From Catenulispora rubra (GTDB lineage Bacteria > Actinomycetota > Actinomycetes > Streptomycetales > Catenulisporaceae), in assembly GCF_015356825.1 (NCBI RefSeq), contig NZ_JAACYW010000052.1, positions 1 through 52,588 on the forward strand: DNA of 52,588 nucleotides, in the 5' to 3' direction. Shown piece by piece: positions 34,478 through 41,989 of this stretch; within the stretch, counting starts at the first letter, position 1; each line of letters opens with the position of its first letter. The position numbers and the translations under genes are program-made. The notes beneath the pieces were generated by a model. That model saw only the letters and a program-made list of their open reading frames with translations. It did not search any database and was not told where the DNA came from.

Positions 34478-35365
34478 TCAGTCCTCGGCGAGCGCACGCT
34501 CCAACGTGGCGTACCCGGCCGGTTCCCACGTCGGCTTACCACCGGGCTTGCCCAACCGCCCCGCCCGGCCGATCGCGATCAGATTCAGGGCCCGCATCAC
34601 CGCCCAGCCGCGGGCCCGGGCGATGTCGGCCTCGTCGGCACGTCCGTAGGCCTCGAAGAACGGGTTCGCCGAACCCGCGGGCAGCAGGATCCAGGCCGCC
34701 GACAGATCGATCGCCGGGTCTCCGGCCCCCATGTCACCGAAGTCGACGACCCCGGCCAGCGCGCCGTCGCGGACAATCACGTTGGCCGGATGCAGGTCTG
34801 CGTGCAGGAATTGCGGCGCTCCCGGCCACACCGGCGCCGCGACAGCCTTCTGCCACACCTTGAGCGCGTCGTCGGCACTCGGATGGCCCTCGATCTTGTC
34901 CAGCCACCGCTCGAAGTCCCCCGGCCGCACGGCGCTGGGACCTGCGTGCCGGGGATTGGCCGGAGCGTCGTCGGGGGCGTCGTGGTGCAACGCGTTGAGA
35001 AAGGCCGCCAGGCGCTCCGCCGACTCGGCACGCGTGATCGGTGTCAGATCAGCCGGCTCGCCCTCGACCCAGCGCATCACCGTCCAGGGATGTTCGAACA
35101 GTTCTGAGGGTTCCCCGATACGCACCGGCACGGGAACCGGCAGCGGCAGCCGCTCGGCCAATACCGGCAGCCACTTCTGTTCCTGTCGCAACTGCAACGG
35201 GGCTTCGCCGTAGCGCGGCAGCCGCACCGCCAACTCGTCCCCGAGGCGGAACTGCTGGTTGCCCCAACCCCCGGCGACGTCCCGGATCTCCAGGTCCGCC
35301 AGATCAGGGTGCTGTTCCCGCAACAAGGCCTGGACCAGGCTGTGTTCATATACGAAGTCGCCCAT
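34478..35365 (-). CDS. Aminoglycoside phosphotransferase-like (APH) family kinase
   Basis: 295 aa with the APH kinase fold. The catalytic loop is FLHADLHPANVIV (residues about 187-199; Asp as base) and the metal-binding segment is GVVDFGDMGAGDPAIDL. The N-lobe shows GGWGNQQFRLGDELAVRLPR. This family includes antibiotic kinases, fructosamine/choline-type kinases and acyl-CoA-linked proteins; the substrate cannot be told. It is a separate unit upstream of fadD in the same direction, 171 bp away. Confidence 0.85.
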   Translation of the reverse strand: MGDFVYEHSLVQALLREQHPDLADLEIRDVAGGWGNQQFRLGDELAVRLPRYGEAPLQLRQEQKWLPVLAERLPLPVPVPVRIGEPSELFEHPWTVMRWVEGEPADLTPITRAESAERLAAFLNALHHDAPDDAPANPRHAGPSAVRPGDFERWLDKIEGHPSADDALKVWQKAVAAPVWPGAPQFLHADLHPANVIVRDGALAGVVDFGDMGAGDPAIDLSAAWILLPAGSANPFFEAYGRADEADIARARGWAVMRALNLIAIGRAGRLGKPGGKPTWEPAGYATLERALAED

Positions 35366-35634
35366 CGGCCCACGCTAGCCGAACAGCCGACACCGGGGCC
35401 TCTAGAGCGCGGAAAGAGACCCCGGTGCCCCGTTCGCGTCTGCCCTCGGCGCGACCGGTTGGGGCACCGCGACCGCAGGGGTCACCGGTGCCAGTTCGCA
35501 GAGTACGGCGTGACAGCCGGTGACCGCACGGTTATCGGCGGATGTGGATGATTTTCCGCCTGTACCCCTTACGGGCGTTCGCAGTCGCGAACAGCCGCGC
35601 CGTCGATCAGCAGGTGTCTGTCAACAGACGTCTG

Positions 35635-36765
35635 TCAGGCCTCGGTGATCGCGCCGAGCCGCTCGACCGCGGCCACGTACTCCTCGACCAGCTGGTAGAT
35701 CACCTCCCGCACCGGCCGCACGTCGGTCATCGAGCCGACGATCTGCCCGACCGGCATCCCCATCAGCTCGGTGCGCCCGGCGCGCGCGATGCGGCGGTGC
35801 GCCTCGGAGACCAGCATGTACTGCAACGGCATCGGCAGCGCGCCGGGGGAATCAGCGCCCTCCCAGGCGTCGGTCCAGTCGGTGCGCAGCTGGCGCGCCG
35901 GTTTGCCGGTGAGCGCGCGGGAGCGGACGGTGTCGCGCGAGGAAGCGGCGAGCAGCTTGGGGACCACGCGCGGATCGGTGTCGGCCTCGGCGACGGTCAG
36001 CCAGATCGAGCCGGTCCACGCGCCCTGCGCGCCGAGCGCCATGGCGGCGGCGACCTGCCGTCCGTTGCCGATGCCGCCGGCCGCCAGCACCGGGGTGTCC
36101 CCGACCGCGTCGACGACCTCGGGGATCAGCACCATGGTGGAGATCTCGCCGGTGTGGCCGCCGGCCTCGGTGCCCTGCGCGACGATGATGTCGACGCCGG
36201 AGTCGACCTGCTTGCGCGCGTGGTGGGCGCTGGAGGCCAGGCCGGCGGTGCGCACGTTGTTCCGGTGTGCCAGCTCGACGATATCGGCGGGCAGCGGGCC
36301 CAAGGCGCTGGCCAGCAGCGCGATCGGGTGATCGAGGGCGACCTCGACCTGCGGGCGCGCGGTGGCGTCGGTCCAGCCGAGCAACTGATGGCTGTGGTCG
36401 CCGTCGGCGGGGAGTTCGGGCACCTCGTACTTGTCGAGGATGCCCTCGACGAAGTCGCGGTGCTGCGAGGGGATGTAGGACTTGAGCGTCTCCTCCATGC
36501 TCGTGCGTGCCGAGTCCTTGGCGGAGACCTCGTCCACCGAGGTGGAGACCGAGGCCGGCATGACGACGTCGACGCCGTACGGCTTGCCGTCGGTGTGCGC
36601 GTCCAGCCAGCGCAGCTCGGTCTCCAGCTCGTCGGGGGTGAAGTAGACGGCGCCCAGGACGCCCAGGCCCCCGGCCCGGGTGACCGCCGCGACGACGTCG
36701 CGGCAGTGGCTGAACGCGAACAGGGGGAATTCGAGGCCCAGGGATGCCGAGAGCGGGGTTCGCAT
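35635..36765 (-). CDS. Nitronate-monooxygenase-like flavoprotein (enoyl-reductase branch)
   Basis: 376 aa FMN-binding TIM barrel. It opens MRTPLSASLGLEFPLFAF and GGLGVLGAVYFTPDELE, with IIVAQGTEAGGHTG (residues about 187-200, FMN phosphate) and VLAAGGIGNGRQVAAAMALGAQGAWTGS (about 222-249). Some actinobacterial members reduce or desaturate ring intermediates in sterol degradation (IpdC type); others oxidise alkyl nitronates. The KstR-type operator overlapping its promoter favours the catabolic option. The mRNA appears leaderless from ATG 36765. Confidence 0.88.
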   Translation of the reverse strand: MRTPLSASLGLEFPLFAFSHCRDVVAAVTRAGGLGVLGAVYFTPDELETELRWLDAHTDGKPYGVDVVMPASVSTSVDEVSAKDSARTSMEETLKSYIPSQHRDFVEGILDKYEVPELPADGDHSHQLLGWTDATARPQVEVALDHPIALLASALGPLPADIVELAHRNNVRTAGLASSAHHARKQVDSGVDIIVAQGTEAGGHTGEISTMVLIPEVVDAVGDTPVLAAGGIGNGRQVAAAMALGAQGAWTGSIWLTVAEADTDPRVVPKLLAASSRDTVRSRALTGKPARQLRTDWTDAWEGADSPGALPMPLQYMLVSEAHRRIARAGRTELMGMPVGQIVGSMTDVRPVREVIYQLVEEYVAAVERLGAITEA

Positions 36766-36772
36766 GGGACGG

Positions 36773-36801
36773 ACGGTAGGGCCGGGTGCGTGAAACTGCA
36801 A
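36773..36801 (-). promoter_or_regulatory. Leaderless promoter of the flavoprotein gene
   Basis: Minus-strand TTGCAG (complement of 36796-36801) and TACCGT (complement of 36773-36778) are 17 nt apart. The start would fall at about 36766, next to the ATG at 36765. Confidence 0.6.
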
Positions 36802-36810
36802 CAGGTTCTA
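36797..36810. promoter_or_regulatory. KstR-consensus operator at the flavoprotein promoter
   Basis: TGCAACAGGTTCTA fits TnnAACnnGTTnnA at every fixed position and overlaps the -35 box, so binding would block RNA polymerase. This is the better of two such sites in the window. Confidence 0.6.
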
Positions 36811-36938
36811 GTGTGCTCCGTGCCGATAGTCCACCCGACCTCCAACCGCGACCTTCCGACAATGAGACGCCCACTGTTCACATCGTGGGCATGCCGGTCC
36901 TTGCCGCTGCTTGACCAACCTTTGACCGACCCACCGGC

Positions 36939-36944
36939 TAGGCT
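36939..36944 (+). promoter_or_regulatory. -10 element TAGGCT for the osmoprotectant transporter operon
   Basis: TAGGCT ends 6 nt before GTG 36951, giving a leaderless start. Two TTGACC words upstream (near 36911 and 36922) are spaced 22 and 11 nt from it, neither ideal. Confidence 0.35.
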
Positions 36945-36950
36945 CGCGGG

Positions 36951-38264
36951 GTGATTTCCTTCGTGCAGGTCGGAAAGACCTACCCGGACGGGACGGTGGC
37001 TGTCGCCGCGACCGACCTGACCGCCGAGAGCGGCCGCATCACGGTGCTGGTCGGTCCGTCGGGGTCGGGCAAGACCACCCTGCTGCGGATGGTCAACCGG
37101 ATGATCGACCCCACCAGCGGCGAAATCCTCATCGACGGGGTGGACGTGCGGTCGAAGTCCGCACCGGAGCTGCGGCGCGGGATCGGCTACGTGATCCAGA
37201 ACGCCGGGCTGTTCCCGCACCGGACGGTGCTGGCCAACGTGATGACCGTGCCGCGGCTGCTGGGCTGGTCCCGGGACAGGGCGCGCGAGCGGGCCATGGA
37301 GCTGCTGACGACCGTCGGGCTCGAGGAGTCCCACGCGAAGCGCTACCCGTTCCAGCTCTCCGGCGGTCAGCAGCAGCGCGTCGGCGTGGCGCGGGCGCTG
37401 GCCGCCGATCCGCCGGTGCTGCTGATGGACGAGCCCTTCAGCGCCGTGGACCCGGTGGTACGCAAGGACCTGCAGACCGAGCTGCTGCGGCTCCAGTCGG
37501 AGCTGAGCAAGACGATCCTGTTCGTCACCCACGACATCGACGAGGCGATCCAGCTCGGCGACAAGGTCGCGGTGCTGAACACCGGCGGGGTGCTGGAGCA
37601 GTTCGACACCCCGACCGAGCTGCTGGCGAATCCGAAGAACGCGTTCGTCGAGAGCTTCCTGGGACTGGACCGCGGCGTGCGGCGGCTGTCCTTCTTCTCC
37701 TCGTCCGGCGTGCCGCTGCGGCCCGAGCCGGTGGTGGCGTTCGACGCCCCGCCCGCCGAGGTGCTGGCGCGCCGGGGTTCGCAGCCGTGGCTGCTGGTCG
37801 TGGACGGCGAGCACAAGCCGCTGGGCTGGCTGCCGGCCGACCAGGTGCCGGCCGACGGGGACCTGAGCCGGGTACCGGTCGGGGACCTGACCTCGTACGG
37901 GCACACGTTCGACGCCGAGGTGGACTCGCTGCGCGCGGCGCTGGACTCGGCGATCCTGTCGCCGTCCAGCCGGGCGGTCGGCGTGGGGGAGGACGGCCGG
38001 GTGATCGGCGTGGCGTCGGTGGAGGAGCTGGTGCCGGCGATCAGGGCGGCTCAGGGCGCGAGTGCTCCGGAGATCGTGCACGGCGGCAGCCCTGACGCCG
38101 AGCCGATCGGCGGTTCGGGGATCGGCGACAGTGTCACGGATGTCAGCGACGCCGTTCCCGACACCGGCCGGATCGTCAACCCGGCGACCGACCAGATCGG
38201 CGGCCCGGAAGTCGGCGACGCTGTTCCTGAGACCGGCACCGGCGACGGCCCGGAGACCGTCTGA
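36951..38264 (+). CDS. Osmoprotectant ABC transporter ATPase (QAT family, OpuCA/ProV-like)
   Basis: 437 aa. Walker A is VGPSGSGKTTLL (residues about 33-44), the signature LSGGQQQRVGVARAL (about 136-150), Walker B VLLMDEPFSAVDP and the switch FVTHDIDEAIQLGD, a quaternary-amine transporter hallmark. The C-terminal half from about residue 255 has CBS-like segments (PWLLVVDGEHKPLGWL, VGVGEDGRVIGVASVEEL) that may sense ionic strength or nucleotides. A Gly/Asp-rich, partly repeated tail follows (GDSVTDV, VGDAVPETG). The next two genes encode permeases overlapping its stop. The likely substrates are glycine betaine, choline or similar compounds. Confidence 0.93.
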   Translation: MISFVQVGKTYPDGTVAVAATDLTAESGRITVLVGPSGSGKTTLLRMVNRMIDPTSGEILIDGVDVRSKSAPELRRGIGYVIQNAGLFPHRTVLANVMTVPRLLGWSRDRARERAMELLTTVGLEESHAKRYPFQLSGGQQQRVGVARALAADPPVLLMDEPFSAVDPVVRKDLQTELLRLQSELSKTILFVTHDIDEAIQLGDKVAVLNTGGVLEQFDTPTELLANPKNAFVESFLGLDRGVRRLSFFSSSGVPLRPEPVVAFDAPPAEVLARRGSQPWLLVVDGEHKPLGWLPADQVPADGDLSRVPVGDLTSYGHTFDAEVDSLRAALDSAILSPSSRAVGVGEDGRVIGVASVEELVPAIRAAQGASAPEIVHGGSPDAEPIGGSGIGDSVTDVSDAVPDTGRIVNPATDQIGGPEVGDAVPETGTGDGPETV

Positions 38265-38914
38265 TGAGGTCCGCGGGCCTGTTCCCCCACATCCCCAGTT
38301 ATCTGGGCACATACGGTTCGCTGATCCAGCAACAGCTCACGATGGCCCTGCTGTCGGTGCTGTTCGGGCTGATCCTCGCGATGCCCGTGGCACTGCTGTG
38401 CGTGCGCTTCCCGAAGCTCTACGCGCCGATGGTCGGGCTGCTGACCGTCATCTACTCGCTGCCGTCCATCGCGTTGTTCGTGCTGCTGGTCCCCTCCACC
38501 GGACTGACGCAGACCACGGTCATCATCCCGCTGTCGCTGTACAGCCTCGCGGCCCTGGTCCCGAACATCGTCGAGGGCGTGCGCGGGATCCCCGAGGACG
38601 TCCGCCTGGCCGCGGTGGCCATGGGCTACACCGGCGCGCGCCGCCTGATCGCCGTGGACCTGCCGCTGGCGGTGCCGCCGATCATGGCCGGGCTGCGGGT
38701 GGCGACGGTCGGGAACGTCAGCATGGTCAGCGTCGGCACGGTCATCGGCGTGGGGGCGTTCGGCGCCCTGTTCACGGCCGCGGCGCAGCTGAGCCGGTCG
38801 GACCTGGCGATCACCGGCATCGTCGTGATCGTGGCGCTGGCGCTGGCCTGCGACCTGGTTCTGGTGGTCACCCAGCGGCTGCTCACGCCGTGGAACAAGC
38901 GGAGGTCGGCGTGA
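38264..38914 (+). CDS. Osmoprotectant ABC permease 1
   Basis: 216 aa inner-membrane permease. Five or six hydrophobic segments and the EAA-type loop EGVRGIPEDVRLAAVAMGYTGARRL (about 104-128) that docks on the ATPase. TVIYSLPSIALFVLLVP is typical of the OpuCB/YehW group. The ATG shares one base with the preceding stop (TGATG) and the gene's stop overlaps the next start (GTGA), so the three transporter genes form one coupled operon. Confidence 0.94.
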   Translation: MRSAGLFPHIPSYLGTYGSLIQQQLTMALLSVLFGLILAMPVALLCVRFPKLYAPMVGLLTVIYSLPSIALFVLLVPSTGLTQTTVIIPLSLYSLAALVPNIVEGVRGIPEDVRLAAVAMGYTGARRLIAVDLPLAVPPIMAGLRVATVGNVSMVSVGTVIGVGAFGALFTAAAQLSRSDLAITGIVVIVALALACDLVLVVTQRLLTPWNKRRSA

Positions 38915-39588
38915 ACGTCCTGAGCCAGGCCTGGGGCTGGCTGACCACAGCGGCGAACTGGCACGGGTCCGACGGGATCCCGACCAGATTCCTGGAGCAC
39001 TTCGAGTACTCGGTGGAGGCGGTGCTCATCGGGGCCCTGATCGCCTTCCCGCTGGGCCTGCTGACCGGGCACATCAAGCGCGGCGGGCTGCTGGTCACCT
39101 CGCTGGCGAACGTGGCGCGCGCGCTGCCGACGCTGGGCCTGGTGGTGCTGCTGGTGGTGGTCCTGGGCGTGAAGTTCCGCGCCGTGATGATCCCGCTGGT
39201 GGCGCTGACCGTGCCGCCGATCCTGCTGAACACCTACGAGGGCGTGCGGAACGTGGATCCGCAGCTCACCGACGCGGCCAAGGGCATGGGCCTGCGGCCG
39301 TGGCAGGTGCTGTGGCGGGCCGAGGTGCCGGCGGCGCTGCCGCTGATCCTGACCGGATTCCAGTTCGCGGCGGTGAACGCGGTGGCGAACACGGCGATCG
39401 CGGCGTACTCCTCGTTCGGGGGGCTGGGGCGGTTCGTGATCGACGGGCTGGCGACGACCGACTACGGGATGGTGGCCGGGGGCGCGACCCTGATCGTGTT
39501 CGCGGCGATCCTGAACCTGGTGTTCTTCGCGGTCTTGCGGAAGTTGTTGGTCTCTCCGGGACTCAGGCAGAAGAAACAGACCGTTTAG
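38911..39588 (+). CDS. Osmoprotectant ABC permease 2
   Basis: 225 aa, same family as the preceding permease. The EAA loop is EGVRNVDPQLTDAAKGMGLRPWQVLW (about 110-135), flanked by transmembrane stretches (LGLVVLLVVVLGVKF, LIVFAAILNLVFFAVL). The GTG at 38911 overlaps the preceding stop and is the only sensible start. The two permeases should form a heterodimeric channel. A lipoprotein gene for the substrate-binding subunit starts 50 bp downstream. Confidence 0.94.
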   Translation: MNVLSQAWGWLTTAANWHGSDGIPTRFLEHFEYSVEAVLIGALIAFPLGLLTGHIKRGGLLVTSLANVARALPTLGLVVLLVVVLGVKFRAVMIPLVALTVPPILLNTYEGVRNVDPQLTDAAKGMGLRPWQVLWRAEVPAALPLILTGFQFAAVNAVANTAIAAYSSFGGLGRFVIDGLATTDYGMVAGGATLIVFAAILNLVFFAVLRKLLVSPGLRQKKQTV

Positions 39589-39638
39589 CGCGCCAAGCAG
39601 GGGGGCCGGCTTTCAGCACCGCACGAAGGACGCCCCGC

Positions 39639-40583
39639 ATGAGCAAGACCCCTCGCACCCTGCTGTCGACGACGGTTTCGACGATGGTTTCGACGACGGC
39701 CGCGGCCGGCGCTCTGGCCGCGGCCGCACTCGCCGTCACCGCCTGCACCAGCGGCAACCCGCTGGTCCCCGGCCCGAAGAAGGGCCAGGTGACGGTCGGT
39801 TCGGCCAACTTCCCGGAGAACGTGCTGCTGGCCGACATCTACGCCTCGGCGCTGAAGGCGAAGGGCGTGAAGGTCGGCGTGCGGTTCAACGTCGGCAGCC
39901 GCGAGGTGCTGTACCAGCAGGTGCAGCAGGGTTCGCTGACGGTGCTGCCGGAGTACAACGGCGCGCTGCTGGCGTATCTGGACTCGAAGACGCGCGCCGC
40001 CACCACCGCGGACATCAACGCCGAGCTGCAGGCGTTGCTGCCCGCGAAACTGGAGATCCTGGACTCCTCCCCCGCCGAGGACAAGAACGCCCTGGTGGTC
40101 ACCGCCGCGACGGCAGCACGGGACCACCTGGCGTCGATCGCGGACCTGGCACCGTACGCACCCTCGATGAGCATCGGCGGCCCGCCGGAGTTCAAGGAGC
40201 GCTACCAGGGCCTGCCGGGCCTGAAGGACAAGTACGGCCTGACGTTCAAGAGCTTCGCCTCCCTCGACACCGCCGGCCCGATCACGGTCAAAGCCCTCGC
40301 CGACGGCACAGTGCAGGTCGCGACGCTGTTCACGACGGACCCGAACATCACCTCGCGCGGCTTCAAGGTACTGACCGACCCCGAGCAGGTGTTCACCGCG
40401 CAGAACGTGACGCCGCTGGCCTACCGCGACAGCATGACGCCGGTCGCCGTGGCGACGCTGAACGAGGTGTCGGCGAAGCTGGACACGGCGGCGCTGGCGG
40501 GGATGATGGCGCAGATCATGAATCAGAAGCGGGACATCGATGTGGTCGCGGATGATTGGCTGAAGGCGGCGAAGTTGCGGTAG
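39639..40583 (+). CDS. Osmoprotectant-binding lipoprotein 1 (OpuCC/ProX-like)
   Basis: 314 aa. A signal peptide with lipobox VTAC (Cys near residue 32) anchors it outside the membrane. The mature part has the QAT-type binding domain: VTVGSANFPENVLLADIYASAL, PEYNGALLAYLD (aromatic cage region) and FTAQNVTPL. It is about 60% identical by eye to the second lipoprotein at 41990 in the first third of the mature chain. A GAAGGAC ribosome-binding site precedes ATG 39639. It delivers substrate to the permeases encoded just upstream. Confidence 0.93.
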   Translation: MSKTPRTLLSTTVSTMVSTTAAAGALAAAALAVTACTSGNPLVPGPKKGQVTVGSANFPENVLLADIYASALKAKGVKVGVRFNVGSREVLYQQVQQGSLTVLPEYNGALLAYLDSKTRAATTADINAELQALLPAKLEILDSSPAEDKNALVVTAATAARDHLASIADLAPYAPSMSIGGPPEFKERYQGLPGLKDKYGLTFKSFASLDTAGPITVKALADGTVQVATLFTTDPNITSRGFKVLTDPEQVFTAQNVTPLAYRDSMTPVAVATLNEVSAKLDTAALAGMMAQIMNQKRDIDVVADDWLKAAKLR

Positions 40584-40590
40584 GCGGGAT

Positions 40591-40611
40591 GGTGTCCGCA
40601 TCCCGGACACC
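40591..40611 (+). terminator. Hairpin ending the osmoprotectant operon
   Basis: Stem GGTGTCCG/CGGACACC with a 5-nt loop, extended by GCGGG/CCCGC across a small bulge, right after the stop at 40583. No U-tract. Confidence 0.55.
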
Positions 40612-40705
40612 CCGCGTCCGCCATCCGACACGCCGTGAGACAAATGCCTGTCCACATCCCGGGCGCCCGCGCCACGCCACCGCCCGCCCGTGTCAGCATC
40701 TGCGC

Positions 40706-40855
40706 ATGTCCGCTCCGCTGCTCGCCTGGTCCGACCGCCCGGTCGACCTGCTGCGCGTGGCGTCCTGCATGTGTACCGGGGCCTTCCCGACCTCGACCTC
40801 ACATCCCGGACCCCGGAGCAGACATGTCCTCGGCTTTGCAGACGCCCACGCCTGA
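40706..40855 (+). CDS. Putative cysteine-responsive leader peptide
   Basis: 49 aa upstream ORF whose core DRPVDLLRVASCMCTG resembles the leader peptides (R-x-V-D-L-L-R-V-x-S-x-L-C type) found before sulphur-metabolism genes in actinobacteria. Cys codons are at 40766 and 40772. The ORF runs across the ribosome-binding region and start (40824) of cysteine dioxygenase in another frame and stops 29 nt inside it. Ribosome stalling or passage at the Cys codons could therefore set dioxygenase translation. It may not give a stable protein. Confidence 0.6.
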   Translation: MSAPLLAWSDRPVDLLRVASCMCTGAFPTSTSHPGPRSRHVLGFADAHA

Positions 40856-41360
40856 TCTCGACCTCGGCCTCGGCGCCAACCTCGACTACGACGTCGCCGA
40901 ACCCTTTCTGCGCGACCTCGTCATCCCCGACCGCCCCCTGTGGACCCCGACGCAGCTCCGGGACCTGACCTCGGCGCTGGCCGGCGGCGCCTACGCCGAC
41001 CGCCTCCGTCCGCTGGTGCAGTACACCGAGCCGCAGCGCTGGTGGACGCGGCTGGCCCTGACCCGCGGGGTCGAGGTCTGGCTGCTCAGCTGGCTGCCCG
41101 GGCAGGGCACGCGGCCGCACGACCACGGCGGTGCCGCCGGCTCGTTCGCCGTGCTGACCGGCGAGGTGCAGGAGGAGCACCGGTACCCGGGCGGTCCCAT
41201 CGGGGTGCGCAAGCTACAGGTCGGTGACGGTCTGGGATTCGGCGGCGATCGCGCGCATAGCGTCCGGCAATCGGGTATCGGTCCTGCCGCGACCGTGCAC
41301 GCCTATTCGCCCCCGCTGCTCCCCACCCGGGAGTACGAGAGCCTGGAGGACCTGGTTTGA
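40824..41360 (+). CDS. Cysteine dioxygenase
   Basis: 178 aa cupin that oxidises L-cysteine to cysteine sulfinate with Fe(II) and O2. The metal ligands are RPHDHGGAAGSFAVLTGEVQE (HxH near residues 97-99) and the His in GDRAHSVRQ (near 147); the Tyr of HAYSPPLL matches the catalytic Tyr. ATG 40824 is downstream of a Cys-rich leader and its stop overlaps the TTG start of the rhodanese gene. Product fates are sulfite/pyruvate or hypotaurine and taurine; the last would fit the osmolyte genes on both sides, though this is inference. Confidence 0.93.
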   Translation: MSSALQTPTPDLDLGLGANLDYDVAEPFLRDLVIPDRPLWTPTQLRDLTSALAGGAYADRLRPLVQYTEPQRWWTRLALTRGVEVWLLSWLPGQGTRPHDHGGAAGSFAVLTGEVQEEHRYPGGPIGVRKLQVGDGLGFGGDRAHSVRQSGIGPAATVHAYSPPLLPTREYESLEDLV

Positions 41361-41752
41361 GTTCCGTGGACGCCTTCCTGGACAAGGCCCGCTCCGGGCT
41401 CGCGCGCGTCACGCCGGAGGAGGCCGACGCGCTGCGCGGCGAGGGTGCGCTGCTGATCGACATCCGGCCGTACGCGAACCGGGAGGCCGAGGGCGAGATC
41501 CCCGGCGCGCTCCCGGTCGAGCGCATCCACCTGGAGTGGCGGCTCTCGCCGGACAGCGAGTGGCGCCTGCCCGGCGTCACGGCCGAGTCGCAGGTCATCG
41601 TGTTCTGCAACGAGGGCTACGCCTCCAGCCTGGCCGCCCGCGACCTGCAGCTGCTGGGCCTGACGCGGGCCACCGACCTGGTCGGCGGGTTCCGTGCCTG
41701 GGCCGCCGCCGGGCTGCCGACCGAGCCGGGCGGGAAGCCGGCGCTGCCGTAG
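41357..41752 (+). CDS. Rhodanese-like sulfurtransferase
   Basis: 131 aa single rhodanese domain. The active-site loop is VFCNEGYASSLAA (Cys near residue 79), preceded by LLIDIRPYANREAEGEIPGAL. It would carry a persulfide, so transferring or detoxifying sulfur released from cysteine. The TTG start at 41357 overlaps the stop of the dioxygenase gene (TTGA), so the pair is coupled; a start further in would remove the first helix. Confidence 0.9.
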   Translation: MSSVDAFLDKARSGLARVTPEEADALRGEGALLIDIRPYANREAEGEIPGALPVERIHLEWRLSPDSEWRLPGVTAESQVIVFCNEGYASSLAARDLQLLGLTRATDLVGGFRAWAAAGLPTEPGGKPALP

Positions 41753-41989
41753 CAGGTCAAACCCACCCCGGTGCCAGGTCGGTACCCCGATCGATCAAGC
41801 ACCACCCGACCATGTAACGCGGATGGCCGAAGCCCCAACCGAGCCTCGGCCGCAGCATCTTGATCCAGACCGGGCCGGTCGCAGCCACAAACGGTCTCGA
41901 AAAGGTCTCGAAACGGCTTTGTGGGAAGGCTGCCGCTGTCGGCGGCGGTTGCTAGCTTCGACATGTCTATGTGTCTGGAGGGGAATTAC

